Positions 57,015 to 64,000 of a DNA stretch of 64,000 nt are shown piece by piece. The position numbers were made by a program, and so were the translations under genes. The first letter of the stretch is position 1, and every line of letters begins with the position of its first letter. Source of the stretch: Kaistia algarum. Its GTDB lineage: Bacteria; Pseudomonadota; Alphaproteobacteria; Rhizobiales; Kaistiaceae. The notes under the pieces were generated by a model, which was given only the letters and a program-made list of their open reading frames with translations, had not been told where the DNA came from and searched no databases. The stretch covers positions 741,968-805,967 of the forward strand of contig NZ_JAPKNJ010000003.1 in NCBI RefSeq assembly GCF_026343945.1. The letters are read 5' to 3'.

Positions 57015-57243
57015 CGTCAACCGCGCGGCGATCGAACGCGCTCTAGCCGAGGCGCCTGCGGCAAAGCCGGTAGCTCCGGACTACTGCACGACGCCGATGC
57101 CGTCTGTGCAGCCGAAGCTCGGCGAGCCGGTCTACATCACGCAGCTCCGCTGGGAGATCGTCCGCGAGCAGGAGAACAAGCGCAATGCCTGGTGCGCCGC
57201 CCAGGGGTTCGCCGTGATCGGGAAGGGGCCGGCTGGGAAATGA
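56926..57243 (+). CDS. o-spanin lipoprotein (Rz1-like), overlapping the i-spanin gene
   Basis: 105 residues from ATG 56926. Signal peptide with lipobox: PILLSVVGSLSILTGCQG, lipidated at the Cys of L-T-G-C. The first 89 bases lie inside the i-spanin gene in another frame, the classic Rz/Rz1 layout. The mature part is Pro- and Ala-rich, then QLRWEIVREQENKRNAWCAAQG. Confidence 0.82.
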   Translation: MRFPLRIPILLSVVGSLSILTGCQGDPAADVNRAAIERALAEAPAAKPVAPDYCTTPMPSVQPKLGEPVYITQLRWEIVREQENKRNAWCAAQGFAVIGKGPAGK

Positions 57244-57617
57244 CGACGGAAGCCGCTCTTCAGGAGATGAATCGCACCATCGGAATGATGCTTGCGTCCG
57301 TCGATGGACTGAGGCGCGACTTCGCGGGGGCCGATCTAAAATCGGATCAGCGCATGGCGAATGTGCACCGCAGGCTCGACGAACTCGTCGATCAGTTCGG
57401 CGACATGGAGACGAAGCTGGAGCGTTTCGGCGACCGCCTCATCGGCGTCGAAAGCGAGATGGCATCGGATGTCCGCCCGACCGTCGCTGATGTCCGGAAC
57501 TGGAAGCAGCGCGGCATGGGCGCCTTGGCCGTAACGGGGGTCGCCAGCGCCGCGATCGGCGCGTTCGTCGCATCGTTTTGGCACGAGATCATCGCGAAGC
57601 TGACATCGCTGAAGTGA
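57240..57617 (+). CDS. DUF1515-like coiled-coil protein with C-terminal membrane anchor
   Basis: 125 residues from ATG 57240. A coiled coil (EAALQEMNRTIGMMLASVDGLRRDFAGADLKSDQRMANVHRRLDELVDQFGDMETKLERF) and a C-terminal membrane segment (GALAVTGVASAAIGAFVASFW). DUF1515-type proteins accompany lysis genes in Rhizobiales phages; a lysis-control or second-holin role is possible. Confidence 0.75.
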   Translation: MTTEAALQEMNRTIGMMLASVDGLRRDFAGADLKSDQRMANVHRRLDELVDQFGDMETKLERFGDRLIGVESEMASDVRPTVADVRNWKQRGMGALAVTGVASAAIGAFVASFWHEIIAKLTSLK

Positions 57618-57626
57618 TTTGCCGCG

Positions 57627-57872
57627 CTACGGATATTCCCCGCGCCGGAGCGCGTCGCCGGCATCGATCTCTGGCGCCGCCGGCAACCTGACATGCGCGC
57701 TCATCGGGCCGCCGTCCTTCATCTTCTGATAGACCCGGTTCGGCCGCCCGACAGGCTGCCATTCCCGCCCGCCACAGACCGAGCATTTGAGCCGCTCGGC
57801 TTTCGCGGTTGGAGCTATGCCCTCATGGTCGCATGATCGGCAGCGGATCCATGTCGTCTTTTCCTTTGTCAT
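57627..57872 (-). CDS. Zinc-ribbon protein
   Basis: 81 residues with two CxxC knuckles (RCRSCDHEG and KCSVCGGRE), a zinc ribbon, and an unstructured tail. Minus strand, convergent with the last late gene. Function unknown; it begins the right-end cargo region. Confidence 0.72.
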   Translation of the reverse strand: MTKEKTTWIRCRSCDHEGIAPTAKAERLKCSVCGGREWQPVGRPNRVYQKMKDGGPMSAHVRLPAAPEIDAGDALRRGEYP

Positions 57873-57952
57873 GTTTCTATTTCGTTCTCGTCTCAGCGGG
57901 AGTCAATCGACCCTGAATTGAGCGGCAGTCGCGCCTATGGCAGGGTGGGCGC

Positions 57953-58666
57953 ATGTGCAATCTCTATTCCATGACATCGACGCAGGAGGCGATCCGGTTC
58001 TTCGCCCGTGCGATGCGTGACACGACCGGCAATCTTCCGCCGCAGCCGGGGATCTTTCCCGACTATGCGGCGCCGGTCGTGCGCAACACGCCCGACGGGC
58101 GCGAACTGGCCATGGTCCGGTGGGGCATGCCAACGCCGACGTCGATCCTGCACAAGGCGGCTGACGCCCGCGCCGACAAGCTCGAGGCCAAGGGGAAGAC
58201 CGCCAATCGGGAGGTCCTTCGCCGCGCCGAGCCCGACGCTGGCGTAACCAACGTCCGCAATGTGAAGTCGCCGCATTGGCGCCGTTGGCTCGGCGTCGAG
58301 AGCCGCTGCGTCGTTCCCTTCACCAGCTTTTCGGAATGGGATGCCGCCATCAAGGCACCCGCCTGGTTCGCGCTCGACGACAGTCGCCCGCTGGCCTTCT
58401 TCGCCGGCATATGGACGCCGCACTGGACGTCCGTACGGAAGGCCAGGACGGGCATCGAGACGGCGGATCTATTCGCATTTCTCACCTGCGAGCCCAACGC
58501 GGTTGTCGCGCCGATCCATCCCAAGGCGATGCCGGTGATCCTCACGACACAGGACGAAGTCGAGATGTGGCTGGATGCGCCCGCCGATATCGCCCTGGCG
58601 CTGCAGCGGCCGTTGCCGGACGACGCGCTGAAGATCGTGGCGCGCGGGCGCAAGCAGGACCCATGA
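57953..58666 (+). CDS. SRAP domain protein (YedK/HMCES-like)
   Basis: 237 residues. Cys2 (MCNLYSM) is the residue that crosslinks to abasic sites in single-stranded DNA. Other family residues are Asn in TNVRN (near 100), Glu128 (RCVVPFTSFSEW) and His in IHPKAMP. It shields abasic sites from cleavage and releases them by its own chemistry. Family members often sit in phages and near SOS genes. It has its own gap upstream and could be transcribed in the lysogen; no LexA-type GTTC repeat was seen. Confidence 0.93.
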   Translation: MCNLYSMTSTQEAIRFFARAMRDTTGNLPPQPGIFPDYAAPVVRNTPDGRELAMVRWGMPTPTSILHKAADARADKLEAKGKTANREVLRRAEPDAGVTNVRNVKSPHWRRWLGVESRCVVPFTSFSEWDAAIKAPAWFALDDSRPLAFFAGIWTPHWTSVRKARTGIETADLFAFLTCEPNAVVAPIHPKAMPVILTTQDEVEMWLDAPADIALALQRPLPDDALKIVARGRKQDP

Positions 58667-58767
58667 CGATCGGCCAATGGCTCGCCGCGGGCTTCGCGTC
58701 ATGGATCGTCGTCTCGACGGCCGTGCTCTGGTTCAACGGCGGAAGCCGGGAGCATCGAGACCGCTAG
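58663..58767 (+). CDS. 34-residue membrane micro-protein
   Basis: One membrane segment (IGQWLAAGFASWIVVSTAVLWF) then a charged tail (NGGSREHRDR). ATGA-coupled to the SRAP gene. Unrecognised. Confidence 0.6.
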   Translation: MTIGQWLAAGFASWIVVSTAVLWFNGGSREHRDR

Positions 58768-58855
58768 GCGTTGCCCTATCTACCTGGCGGCGCGCATCTT
58801 AGCGATGTGTTGGTCCAGCTTGGTGGTCCTCGCCGGTGTGATGCCGCGCGCCAAG

Positions 58856-59203
58856 TCAACCGATCCCTCCCGCGGCTTCGATCGCGGCCCGCTTGCAGGC
58901 CCGCCAGAGCCGCGCCAAGGCGGCGCCATCCTTCCCCAAGCGCCACGCCCGCCGCCGGATCGCTTTCAGCCGGCGCGGGACGGCGCGCCAGTGTTCGCCG
59001 CATATCCACTCGGCGCCGCTCTGCATCGGTTCCTCGCCCTTGTGATCGCCGCGTGTCCGTCGGCAGAACGGGACGAGGCAGGCCACCCGCAGCGGCTCTC
59101 CGGCTGGCTGCGCCGATCCGGCGCCGCAGCTATCGCAGGACAACACGCCCGCCCATTGCGTGTGCTGGAAGCGTCCGGCACAGAGGGGGCAGGGGTCAGC
59201 CAT
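58856..59203 (-). CDS. Zinc-finger cargo protein
   Basis: 115 residues. CPLCAG and CDSCG near the N-terminus and a further Cys/His set (VACLVPFCRR, WICGEHW) suggest two zinc sites; the C-terminus is basic and helical. Unrecognised. Overlaps the PcfJ-like gene by 8 bases, so they form one minus-strand unit. Confidence 0.68.
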   Translation of the reverse strand: MADPCPLCAGRFQHTQWAGVLSCDSCGAGSAQPAGEPLRVACLVPFCRRTRGDHKGEEPMQSGAEWICGEHWRAVPRRLKAIRRRAWRLGKDGAALARLWRACKRAAIEAAGGIG

Positions 59204-60353
59204 CGCCCGCTCCTCCGGTCCACCACTTCATGTCCTTCGGCGCCTTGCGCCGAGCATCGCGCTCCGCTCTCCACTCGTCGGCGAGCCGTAAGTTCTCGCG
59301 CTGGACGAAGAGCAAGGCGGCCAGTTTGATTTCCTTCTTAGGATCGGCGTTGCACGGCCCGACCAGTTGCACCGTCTTGAACGCGTGCCGATTGTTGGGC
59401 TGTTGCGGGGCGACTTCCAATGTCGCGACGCGCCGCTCGCCATGCCGGATCGAGTAGATGAAGGACTGACCGGCCACGACCTTCCGTGAATAGGTCGATA
59501 CGCAATGCCGCATCGCCGCGCCTTCGGTAAAGAGGTCAAGGCCAGATCGGAGCGCGACGAACTCGAAGCTGGCGACCGCACGGCGATCTGGAAGGTGGCC
59601 GTAGTCGATAGGGTCCTCGAACCCGATTCCGTTGGCGGCAAGGAATACCTCCTCGTCGCGCCGCTTGCCGAGTTCGCCGTGCCAGCGATCGACGGCCGCC
59701 AAGGCGGCGCCCATAGTCCAGCGCGGGTTGAGCGAGCCGGGCGGATTGCTGAAGACAAAATCAACGATATCGCGAACCGTATGATGGGCGCCGAAGCCTT
59801 CCTGCGCCTCCCGGCCGAATGTCATCGCGGCCCAGCGATAGAGATCGCGGAGCTTCACGGCGCTGTCCGAGCCGCCGTAGCGCTGCTCGTAGCTGTGCCA
59901 GTCCCGCATGACCCGCAGCCACTTCGCCTGAGCGACAGGCGTGTCCGGGATCGCCTGGGCGAGGTCGGAGAGCTCAAGCCTGCGCAGATCGACGATCGCA
60001 GGGAAGTAGGACGGACAAATCGCGACGCTGCGGAGCTTGCGGATCGGCAGCGGCGCGCTGAACTCGGCGAGGAAGTCGCGAAGCTTGAGGCCACGGCTCG
60101 CCGCCGAGCCGAAGCGCTGCGCTATGTAGGCGCGATCGGTCCGGGTCCTCGGCACGGCGCCCCAGCCGACATAGGCGAGGACGGCCGGCGCCTGATCGAG
60201 ATAGTCGATCGCGAAGCGGTGCGTCAGAGTGCAGAGTGCCGCGAGGTCCCGCGCGCCTTGGTTGGGAAAGATCGCGGGCAGTCGCACCAAGGCGTTCTCT
60301 CGCCAATCCTCCTCAAGCAGGTTCGGGATGACGTGCGGGATCGCCTCGATCAT
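59196..60353 (-). CDS. PcfJ-like protein
   Basis: 385 residues. The C-terminal half matches the PcfJ-like domain: SFEFVALRSGLDLFTEGAAMRHCVSTYSRKVVAGQSFIYSIRHGERRVATLEV and KTVQLVGPCNADP. The invariant CV-x-Y block is present. PcfJ was named from conjugative plasmids; biochemistry is unknown. The N-terminal 200 are helical and resemble nothing I can name. No membrane segment. It lies in the cargo zone, so it may act in the lysogen. Confidence 0.84.
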   Translation of the reverse strand: MIEAIPHVIPNLLEEDWRENALVRLPAIFPNQGARDLAALCTLTHRFAIDYLDQAPAVLAYVGWGAVPRTRTDRAYIAQRFGSAASRGLKLRDFLAEFSAPLPIRKLRSVAICPSYFPAIVDLRRLELSDLAQAIPDTPVAQAKWLRVMRDWHSYEQRYGGSDSAVKLRDLYRWAAMTFGREAQEGFGAHHTVRDIVDFVFSNPPGSLNPRWTMGAALAAVDRWHGELGKRRDEEVFLAANGIGFEDPIDYGHLPDRRAVASFEFVALRSGLDLFTEGAAMRHCVSTYSRKVVAGQSFIYSIRHGERRVATLEVAPQQPNNRHAFKTVQLVGPCNADPKKEIKLAALLFVQRENLRLADEWRAERDARRKAPKDMKWWTGGAGDG

Positions 60354-60423
60354 CTCTTCACCCTCTCGGTTGCTTGGCGGTTAGCACCCGCCGTTCGCTT
60401 TCGCTGGATGCGGATGGGGGAGG

Positions 60424-61110
60424 TCATGGGGCCTTTTCCAAGATCGCTGGATCGGCGGCAGGGAACGATCGCTGGCGCAATTGGCGACACACCGCCTCTG
60501 CAATCTCGCGGCCGGTCATAAGCCAAGCCATTTGCTCGATCATCGGCCAACGTGGCGTCCGCGACGTGACCGAAATCCGAGACCTAAAGCACTCGGTGAC
60601 AAGTTCATCGCGCCAGAGCAGATCGAGGAAGGTGCACGCCTGCGGCTGCCGGAGTGACGGACGCGGGAGGGCCCAGCGGTGGCCGTATGGCGACCATTGG
60701 GGATCCGGATAGGCCCATACGTATGGTGTCCGCCCACAATGGCTCTGCAACGGGTGCGGCCACGCAATGCGGCGATTCCCGTTCTGATAGGTCGCCGTGT
60801 CGAAGAACTTCTCGTGCGCAACGATCACTGTGTCGTGCGCCGCGGCCGAGAACTGCCGGACCTGTTCGTCCAGCCGCTTCAGCACGTCGCGTTCGGATTT
60901 GATCTCGAACAGGATCAATCGGTCGCGGAACACCGCACCGACATCGGCCCGGCATCCGCCGACGACAAGCTCGTGCACCACGCGAGCGCTTGGAGCGTGA
61001 CGGTGCAGAAACCCGACCAAGGCGTCTCGGATCTCGTGCTCGGCCGATGAGCCCCTGCTATAGGCGGGAACACCTGCTGCCGGCGCCAATTCGACGGCAG
61101 TGTCGGTCAT
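60424..61110 (-). CDS. sce7726-family nuclease-fold protein
   Basis: 228 residues from ATG 61110. The first 110 fit the sce7726 family with a PD-(D/E)XK-like core: SAEHEIRDALVGFLHRHAP ... VHELVVGGCRADVGAVFRDRLILFEIKSERDVLKRLDEQVRQFSAAAHDTVIVAHEKFF. Candidate catalytic residues are the Asp of CRADVG and the EIK of FEIKSE. The C-terminal part (WRDELVTECF ... MIEQMAWLMTGREIAEAVCRQLRQRSF) is helical and may read DNA. Family function is untested; nuclease activity is inferred. Last prophage gene before the tRNA-Thr junction. Confidence 0.8.
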   Translation of the reverse strand: MTDTAVELAPAAGVPAYSRGSSAEHEIRDALVGFLHRHAPSARVVHELVVGGCRADVGAVFRDRLILFEIKSERDVLKRLDEQVRQFSAAAHDTVIVAHEKFFDTATYQNGNRRIAWPHPLQSHCGRTPYVWAYPDPQWSPYGHRWALPRPSLRQPQACTFLDLLWRDELVTECFRSRISVTSRTPRWPMIEQMAWLMTGREIAEAVCRQLRQRSFPAADPAILEKAP

Positions 61111-61291
61111 CGCCGGCCACCATGCGAACGGGTCGCGAACATGGCGGATCTGGCATGTGCCGTTGTGCGTGACGGTTGAAACCGCTGCTTGAGGCGGGAG
61201 AGACGTTTCATGCGCCGGGCTCCTTGGAGCAAGGCGTTGAAATCTCTGATGCTTTATGCCGAAAATGGGTGCGGGACGCGAGTGCAATGCT
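61111..61291. other. Prophage right-end non-coding segment
   Basis: No gene seen between the sce7726-type start and the tRNA fragment. It should contain the phage side of attR and integrase arm sites, which I cannot define by eye. Confidence 0.5.
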
Positions 61292-61331
61292 GGTTTACAA
61301 AACCGCTGCTCTACCGCTGAGCTAATCCGGC
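61292..61331 (-). pseudogene. Truncated tRNA-Thr (TGT), 5' half: right attachment site
   Basis: On the minus strand the 5' 40 bases of tRNA-Thr are intact: acceptor GCCGGAT, D stem GCTC/GAGC and anticodon loop TTTGTAA (anticodon TGT). Identity ends in the anticodon stem (GGTTTTGTAAACC), where a tRNA would continue with GC; no T arm, 3' acceptor strand or CCA follows. The palindromic anticodon stem-loop is a classic tyrosine-recombinase crossover site. The matching 3' half should lie left of base 1. Confidence 0.85.
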
Positions 61332-61604
61332 ATTGCCCTCCGTTTAGAGAGGAGGCGCGCCCCCGGTCAAGGCCGGCGGCGACACAGTTCGCTTTTTGCG
61401 GGCGCAAGGCCTCGCGATCGACCTTAGGGGCGGGCGAGGATGGGCATGTCGCGGGCCGGGGCGAGGGGCGCCATTTCCTGACGGCGATCTCTTGGGTAAT
61501 CTCCGGCCGACTCGCCAGTCGGAAGTCGGGGCCATGCTGGTACCTGCATTCGGCGGCGTCGCTTGCGGCCTGCCGACGCCGGGCAGGCACAACCGGGATA
61601 TGAG
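61332..61604. other. Host intergenic region
   Basis: Between the tRNA-Thr 5' end and the AI-2E-family gene. It should hold the tRNA-Thr promoter and the permease leader. I see no convincing ORF; several antisense frames are open only because of GC content. Confidence 0.5.
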
Positions 61605-62735
61605 ATGGCGCGCCGCGAAACCGATCCCGTTGAAAGCCGGAACAGCGCTTGGACCCGGACGGTCCTGCTGGCGGCAGCCGTTACCGCGGGCGCAACCCTT
61701 TGCTACTTTCTCGCGCTGCCATTTATCGGCCCGATCGTAACGGCTTTGACGCTCGCAATCCTGTTTGCGCCGCTGCACGCGCGAATCGAGCCGCGGTTCA
61801 AACATCCGAGCCTCGCCGCGCTGGTCTCGGTTTTCGCCGTCCTGTTGATCGTCGCCGTCCCTGCGACCTTTGTCGTGGAGCGGCTCGTGGCCGAGGCGGC
61901 GGCGAGCGCGACGCTGATCCAGCAGAAGGTCGCCGCCGGAGCGGTCCAGGAGATCATCGACGCCCATCCGACCATCGCGCCCATCGGCCGCTGGATCTGG
62001 CAGCAGTTCGATCTTCCCTCGCTGATGTCCGGGCTGGCGACCTGGCTGAGCAATTTCGGGGCGTCCTTCGTCCGCGGTTCCTTGGTTCAGGTCGCGGGCG
62101 TCGCGCTTGCCTTCTATCTGCTGTTCTATTTTCTGCGCGACCGGCGCGCGGCGCGGCTCGCGCTGCTGGATCTGATGCCGCTGACGCAGCCCGAATCGGA
62201 GCGGCTGTTCCAGCGGACCGTCGATACCGTTCGGGCCATCGTCTATGGCACCGTGGCGGTCGCTATCGTTCAAGGCGCGCTTGGCGGTCTCATGTTCTGG
62301 ATCCTCGGCCTGCCGGCTGCGCTGCTCTGGGGCCTCGTCATGGCGATCCTGTCGGTCGTGCCCGTGCTCGGCTCCTTCGTCGTCTGGATCCCGGCCTCGT
62401 TGCTCCTGGCGCTGAATGGCGATTGGGTCAGCGCCATCATCCTGGCGGCTTGGGGCTCGCTCGTGATTGGCAATATCGACAACATCCTGCGGCCGATGCT
62501 GGTGGGCAATCGGCTGCAGCTCCACACCGTCCCCGCCTTCATCTCCATGATCGGCGGGTTGGTGGTATTCGGACTGCCAGGGTTCATTCTCGGGCCGCTC
62601 ACCGTCACGCTGACGCTGACGCTCATCGATATCTGGCGAGGGCGGACGGAGATCACGCGGCCGACGGGGGTCCCAGATGCCGCCGCGCCAGATAAAGCGA
62701 CAGCACGGCCGCGTTCGAAACATTCAGGCTCTTGA
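61605..62735 (+). CDS. AI-2E family transporter (UPF0118/PerM-like)
   Basis: 376 residues from ATG 61605 with about eight membrane segments, including the paired N-terminal helices and the large soluble loop (AEAAASATLIQQKVAAGAVQEIIDAHPT) of the AI-2E exporter superfamily. C-terminal GNIDNILRPMLVGNRLQLHTVPAFISMIGGLVVFGLPGFILGPL is the family signature. Substrate unknown; AI-2 is only one proposed cargo. Host gene. Its end overlaps the convergent rlmB gene by 83 bases. Confidence 0.9.
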   Translation: MARRETDPVESRNSAWTRTVLLAAAVTAGATLCYFLALPFIGPIVTALTLAILFAPLHARIEPRFKHPSLAALVSVFAVLLIVAVPATFVVERLVAEAAASATLIQQKVAAGAVQEIIDAHPTIAPIGRWIWQQFDLPSLMSGLATWLSNFGASFVRGSLVQVAGVALAFYLLFYFLRDRRAARLALLDLMPLTQPESERLFQRTVDTVRAIVYGTVAVAIVQGALGGLMFWILGLPAALLWGLVMAILSVVPVLGSFVVWIPASLLLALNGDWVSAIILAAWGSLVIGNIDNILRPMLVGNRLQLHTVPAFISMIGGLVVFGLPGFILGPLTVTLTLTLIDIWRGRTEITRPTGVPDAAAPDKATARPRSKHSGS

Positions 62736-63498
62736 TCGGGCCGGGCATGTCGAGACGCGCGACAACGTCGCATTTCTCTCGGCTGAGACGGCGAAGTCCC
62801 TTGCCTTCCGCGCCGAGGACGAGCGCGATCCGGTCGCCGCCCATGGCGCCTTCGAGCACCGTGCTGCCCTCACTGTCGAGGCCGATGCGCGTGAACCCCA
62901 TGTCGCCCAGTTCGTCCAGAGCGCGGGCGAGGTTCGGAACCTCGACGACGAGAATCGATTCGAGCGCGCCGGAAGCCGCCTTGGCGAGAACGCCCGTCTC
63001 GGCCGGGGCGTGACGCCCCGTAACGACGATCGCTTCGGCACCGAAGGCGACGGCGGAGCGCAGGATCGCGCCGACATTATGGGGATCGGTCACCTGATCG
63101 AGGACGACGATCAGCTTCGCGTCGCCAAGCGCATCGAGCGGCAGCGGATCCAGCGGAGCGACCTCCACGGCGACGCCCTGGTGCACAGCGTCGGCGCCGA
63201 GCAGGCGATCGAGATCGCGCGGCGCGGTTTCCTCGACCGTCGGGGGCAGGGTGCTGCCTTCTTCCTTCAGCCGCGCTGCCGCATTTTGCGTCGCAAGCAG
63301 GCGAAGGACATTGCGCCTCGGATTGGCGAGCACCGCAGCGACAGCGTGGATCCCGTAGATCCAGAGCTGGTCGGCCTGCCGTTCGGTCGGCTTCCGGGAG
63401 CCGAAATGCCGGGCCGCCGGCCCGTCCGACTTGTCTTTGGAGCGGTTGAAATAGCCCGGGTGGCGGGGGCGCTTGGAGGACTTGCGATCATCTGACAT
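62653..63498 (-). CDS. rlmB: 23S rRNA (guanosine-2'-O-)-methyltransferase RlmB
   Basis: 281 residues from ATG 63498. SpoU N-terminal substrate-binding domain (WIYGIHAVAAVLANPRRNVLRLLAT) and C-terminal SPOUT knot domain: VVLDQVTDPHNVGAILRSAVAFGAEAIVVT, LVLGAEGKGLRRLSREKCDVVARLDMPGPIKSLNVSNAAVLSLYLARR. It methylates G2251 (E. coli numbering) of 23S rRNA. Disordered basic N-terminus. Host gene, upstream of tRNA-Tyr on the opposite strand. Confidence 0.94.
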   Translation of the reverse strand: MSDDRKSSKRPRHPGYFNRSKDKSDGPAARHFGSRKPTERQADQLWIYGIHAVAAVLANPRRNVLRLLATQNAAARLKEEGSTLPPTVEETAPRDLDRLLGADAVHQGVAVEVAPLDPLPLDALGDAKLIVVLDQVTDPHNVGAILRSAVAFGAEAIVVTGRHAPAETGVLAKAASGALESILVVEVPNLARALDELGDMGFTRIGLDSEGSTVLEGAMGGDRIALVLGAEGKGLRRLSREKCDVVARLDMPGPIKSLNVSNAAVLSLYLARRHLGPPSAA

Positions 63499-63581
63499 GG
63501 CTGACTTATAGGGTAGCGGCCGGTCAGCGGCAATCGGCGCGGCGCGCGTCGCGGCGACGTGGAAAAGCACTGCAATATGCG

Positions 63582-63610
63582 TTGACAGGGCAGGGCAACC
63601 TCTCCATAAC
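63582..63610 (+). promoter_or_regulatory. Promoter for the tRNA-Tyr/tRNA-Gly/tuf transcript
   Basis: TTGACA (63582-63587), 17-base spacer, CATAAC (63605-63610). About 65 bases upstream of tRNA-Tyr, and G-rich after the -35 as in stable-RNA promoters. Confidence 0.7.
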
Positions 63611-63682
63611 ACGCGCCACGCAGCCGGCTTTCGGGTCGTTTGCGGGGATATCCTGATCGCTGGACGCTCTGCCGAATTGTCT

Positions 63683-63767
63683 GGAGGGGTGCCCGAGTGG
63701 TTAAAGGGGACGGACTGTAAATCCGTTGGCTATGCCTACGTTGGTTCAAATCCAACCCCCTCCACCA
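63683..63767 (+). tRNA. tRNA-Tyr (GTA)
   Basis: Class II cloverleaf with long variable arm: acceptor GGAGGGG pairs CCCCTCC, anticodon loop CTGTAAA (GTA), T loop TTCAAAT, encoded CCA at 63765-63767. Host gene. Confidence 0.96.
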
Positions 63768-63786
63768 TTCGTCGGAACGTCGGCGC

Positions 63787-63860
63787 GCGGGTGTAGCTCA
63801 ATGGTAGAGCAGCAGCCTTCCAAGCTGAATACGAGGGTTCGATTCCCTTCACCCGCTCCA
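63787..63860 (+). tRNA. tRNA-Gly (TCC)
   Basis: Acceptor GCGGGTG pairs CACCCGC, D stem GCTC/GAGC, anticodon loop CTTCCAA (TCC), T loop TTCGATT, encoded CCA. Host gene between tRNA-Tyr and tuf, the usual proteobacterial order. Confidence 0.96.
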
Positions 63861-63968
63861 TCAACTGAGTTTTGAATTTGGTGACGATACGGACCGCCCT
63901 GGGCGGCGCATCGTAATGTTGGTTGAGCCGTCTGGCTCGTTCGATCGAGACGACAGGAAACGACGTCG

Positions 63969-64000
63969 ATGGGCAAAGAGAAATTCGAGCGCAATAAGCC
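63969..64000 (+). CDS. tuf: Elongation factor Tu (5' end only)
   Basis: ATG 63969 then GKEKFERNKP, the conserved N-terminus of EF-Tu; the rest is outside the window. SD AGGAAA lies about 10 bases upstream. Position after tRNA-Tyr and tRNA-Gly supports it. Confidence 0.93.
   Translation, partial: MGKEKFERNK

Larger units (their letters stand above)
1..61291. mobile_element. Temperate contractile-tailed prophage (left end outside window)
   Basis: The span carries a full temperate phage gene set in standard order: integrase, leftward early operon, divergent repressor/Cro switch, replication, terminase, head, neck, contractile tail (sheath, tube, baseplate J, spike), fibres, lysis and cargo. 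The right limit is set by the 5' half of a host tRNA-Thr at 61292-61331, beyond which only host genes follow. The left limit is not seen because the integrase is still open at base 1. About 61 kb is present. The head and tail modules look intact, so it may be inducible; that is inference. Confidence 0.96.

Noticed and set aside
57873..57952. LexA box (GTTC-N7-GTTC) upstream of the SRAP gene
   Set aside because: One GTTC is present but its partner at the required spacing is not.
1..61291. CRISPR array or insertion sequence within the prophage
   Set aside because: No regularly spaced direct repeats and no transposase-like protein or terminal inverted repeats were seen.
61250..61333. Complete functional tRNA-Thr
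   Set aside because: Only the 5' 40 bases fit; no T arm, no 3' acceptor strand and no CCA can be folded from what follows.
61344..62723. 459-codon minus-strand open frame
   Set aside because: Antisense to the AI-2E-family transporter, whose membrane pattern is clear; composition is Arg/Gln/Asp-rich and meaningless.

Overview
The window is an almost complete temperate contractile-tailed (myovirus-type) prophage in a GC-rich alphaproteobacterial chromosome, followed by about 2.7 kb of host DNA. The host is most likely a member of the Hyphomicrobiales/Rhizobiales. This is inferred from the gene order at the right end (AI-2E-family permease, rlmB, tRNA-Tyr, tRNA-Gly, tuf) and from phage genes of alphaproteobacterial type (a GcrA-like regulator, DUF2184 capsid, DUF3383 sheath). 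No genus can be named from sequence alone.

Left arm, 1-17.4 kb, all on the minus strand: about 30 genes, most joined by ATGA/GTGA stop-start overlaps, read from one strong leftward promoter (TTGACG-17-TATTGT, 17349-17377). It holds genes of unknown function, a ProQ/FinO-like RNA-binding protein, a recombination module (YqaJ-type exonuclease plus a candidate annealing protein), a DEDDh exonuclease, a HerA/FtsK-like ATPase, a cytosine-5 methyltransferase with a repeat-built recognition region, a secreted HExxH protein, an excisionase-like gene, and an integrase that is cut by the left edge.

Switch, 17.4-19.3 kb: a LexA/cI-type repressor is co-transcribed with a HicA-HicB toxin-antitoxin pair and is divergent from a small Cro-like protein. 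The two promoters are back to back in the gap, and short TGTATTG-type half-sites occur there and at the leftward promoter.

Right early/middle arm, 19.3-30.5 kb, plus strand: a chain of micro membrane proteins, a RuvC-fold resolvase, a GcrA-like regulator, a helicase-methyltransferase fusion, a DnaA domain-IV protein, DnaB, a DUF1376 replication protein and a NusG paralogue.

Late region, 30.6-57.6 kb: an initiator-like tRNA-Met, terminase, portal, head, capsid, neck, sheath, tube, tape measure with an embedded muramidase-like domain, baseplate and spike, tail fibres, then lysozyme, holin and nested spanins. Two minus-strand genes sit inside the head operon.

Right-end cargo, 57.6-61.1 kb: zinc-ribbon proteins, an SRAP protein, a PcfJ-like protein and an sce7726-type nuclease-fold protein, mostly antisense to the late genes. 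The prophage ends inside a truncated tRNA-Thr(TGT), which marks the right attachment site. Host genes follow. Taken together the phage has unusually many regulators that could act on DNA methylation state, transcription elongation, RNA and translation initiation.
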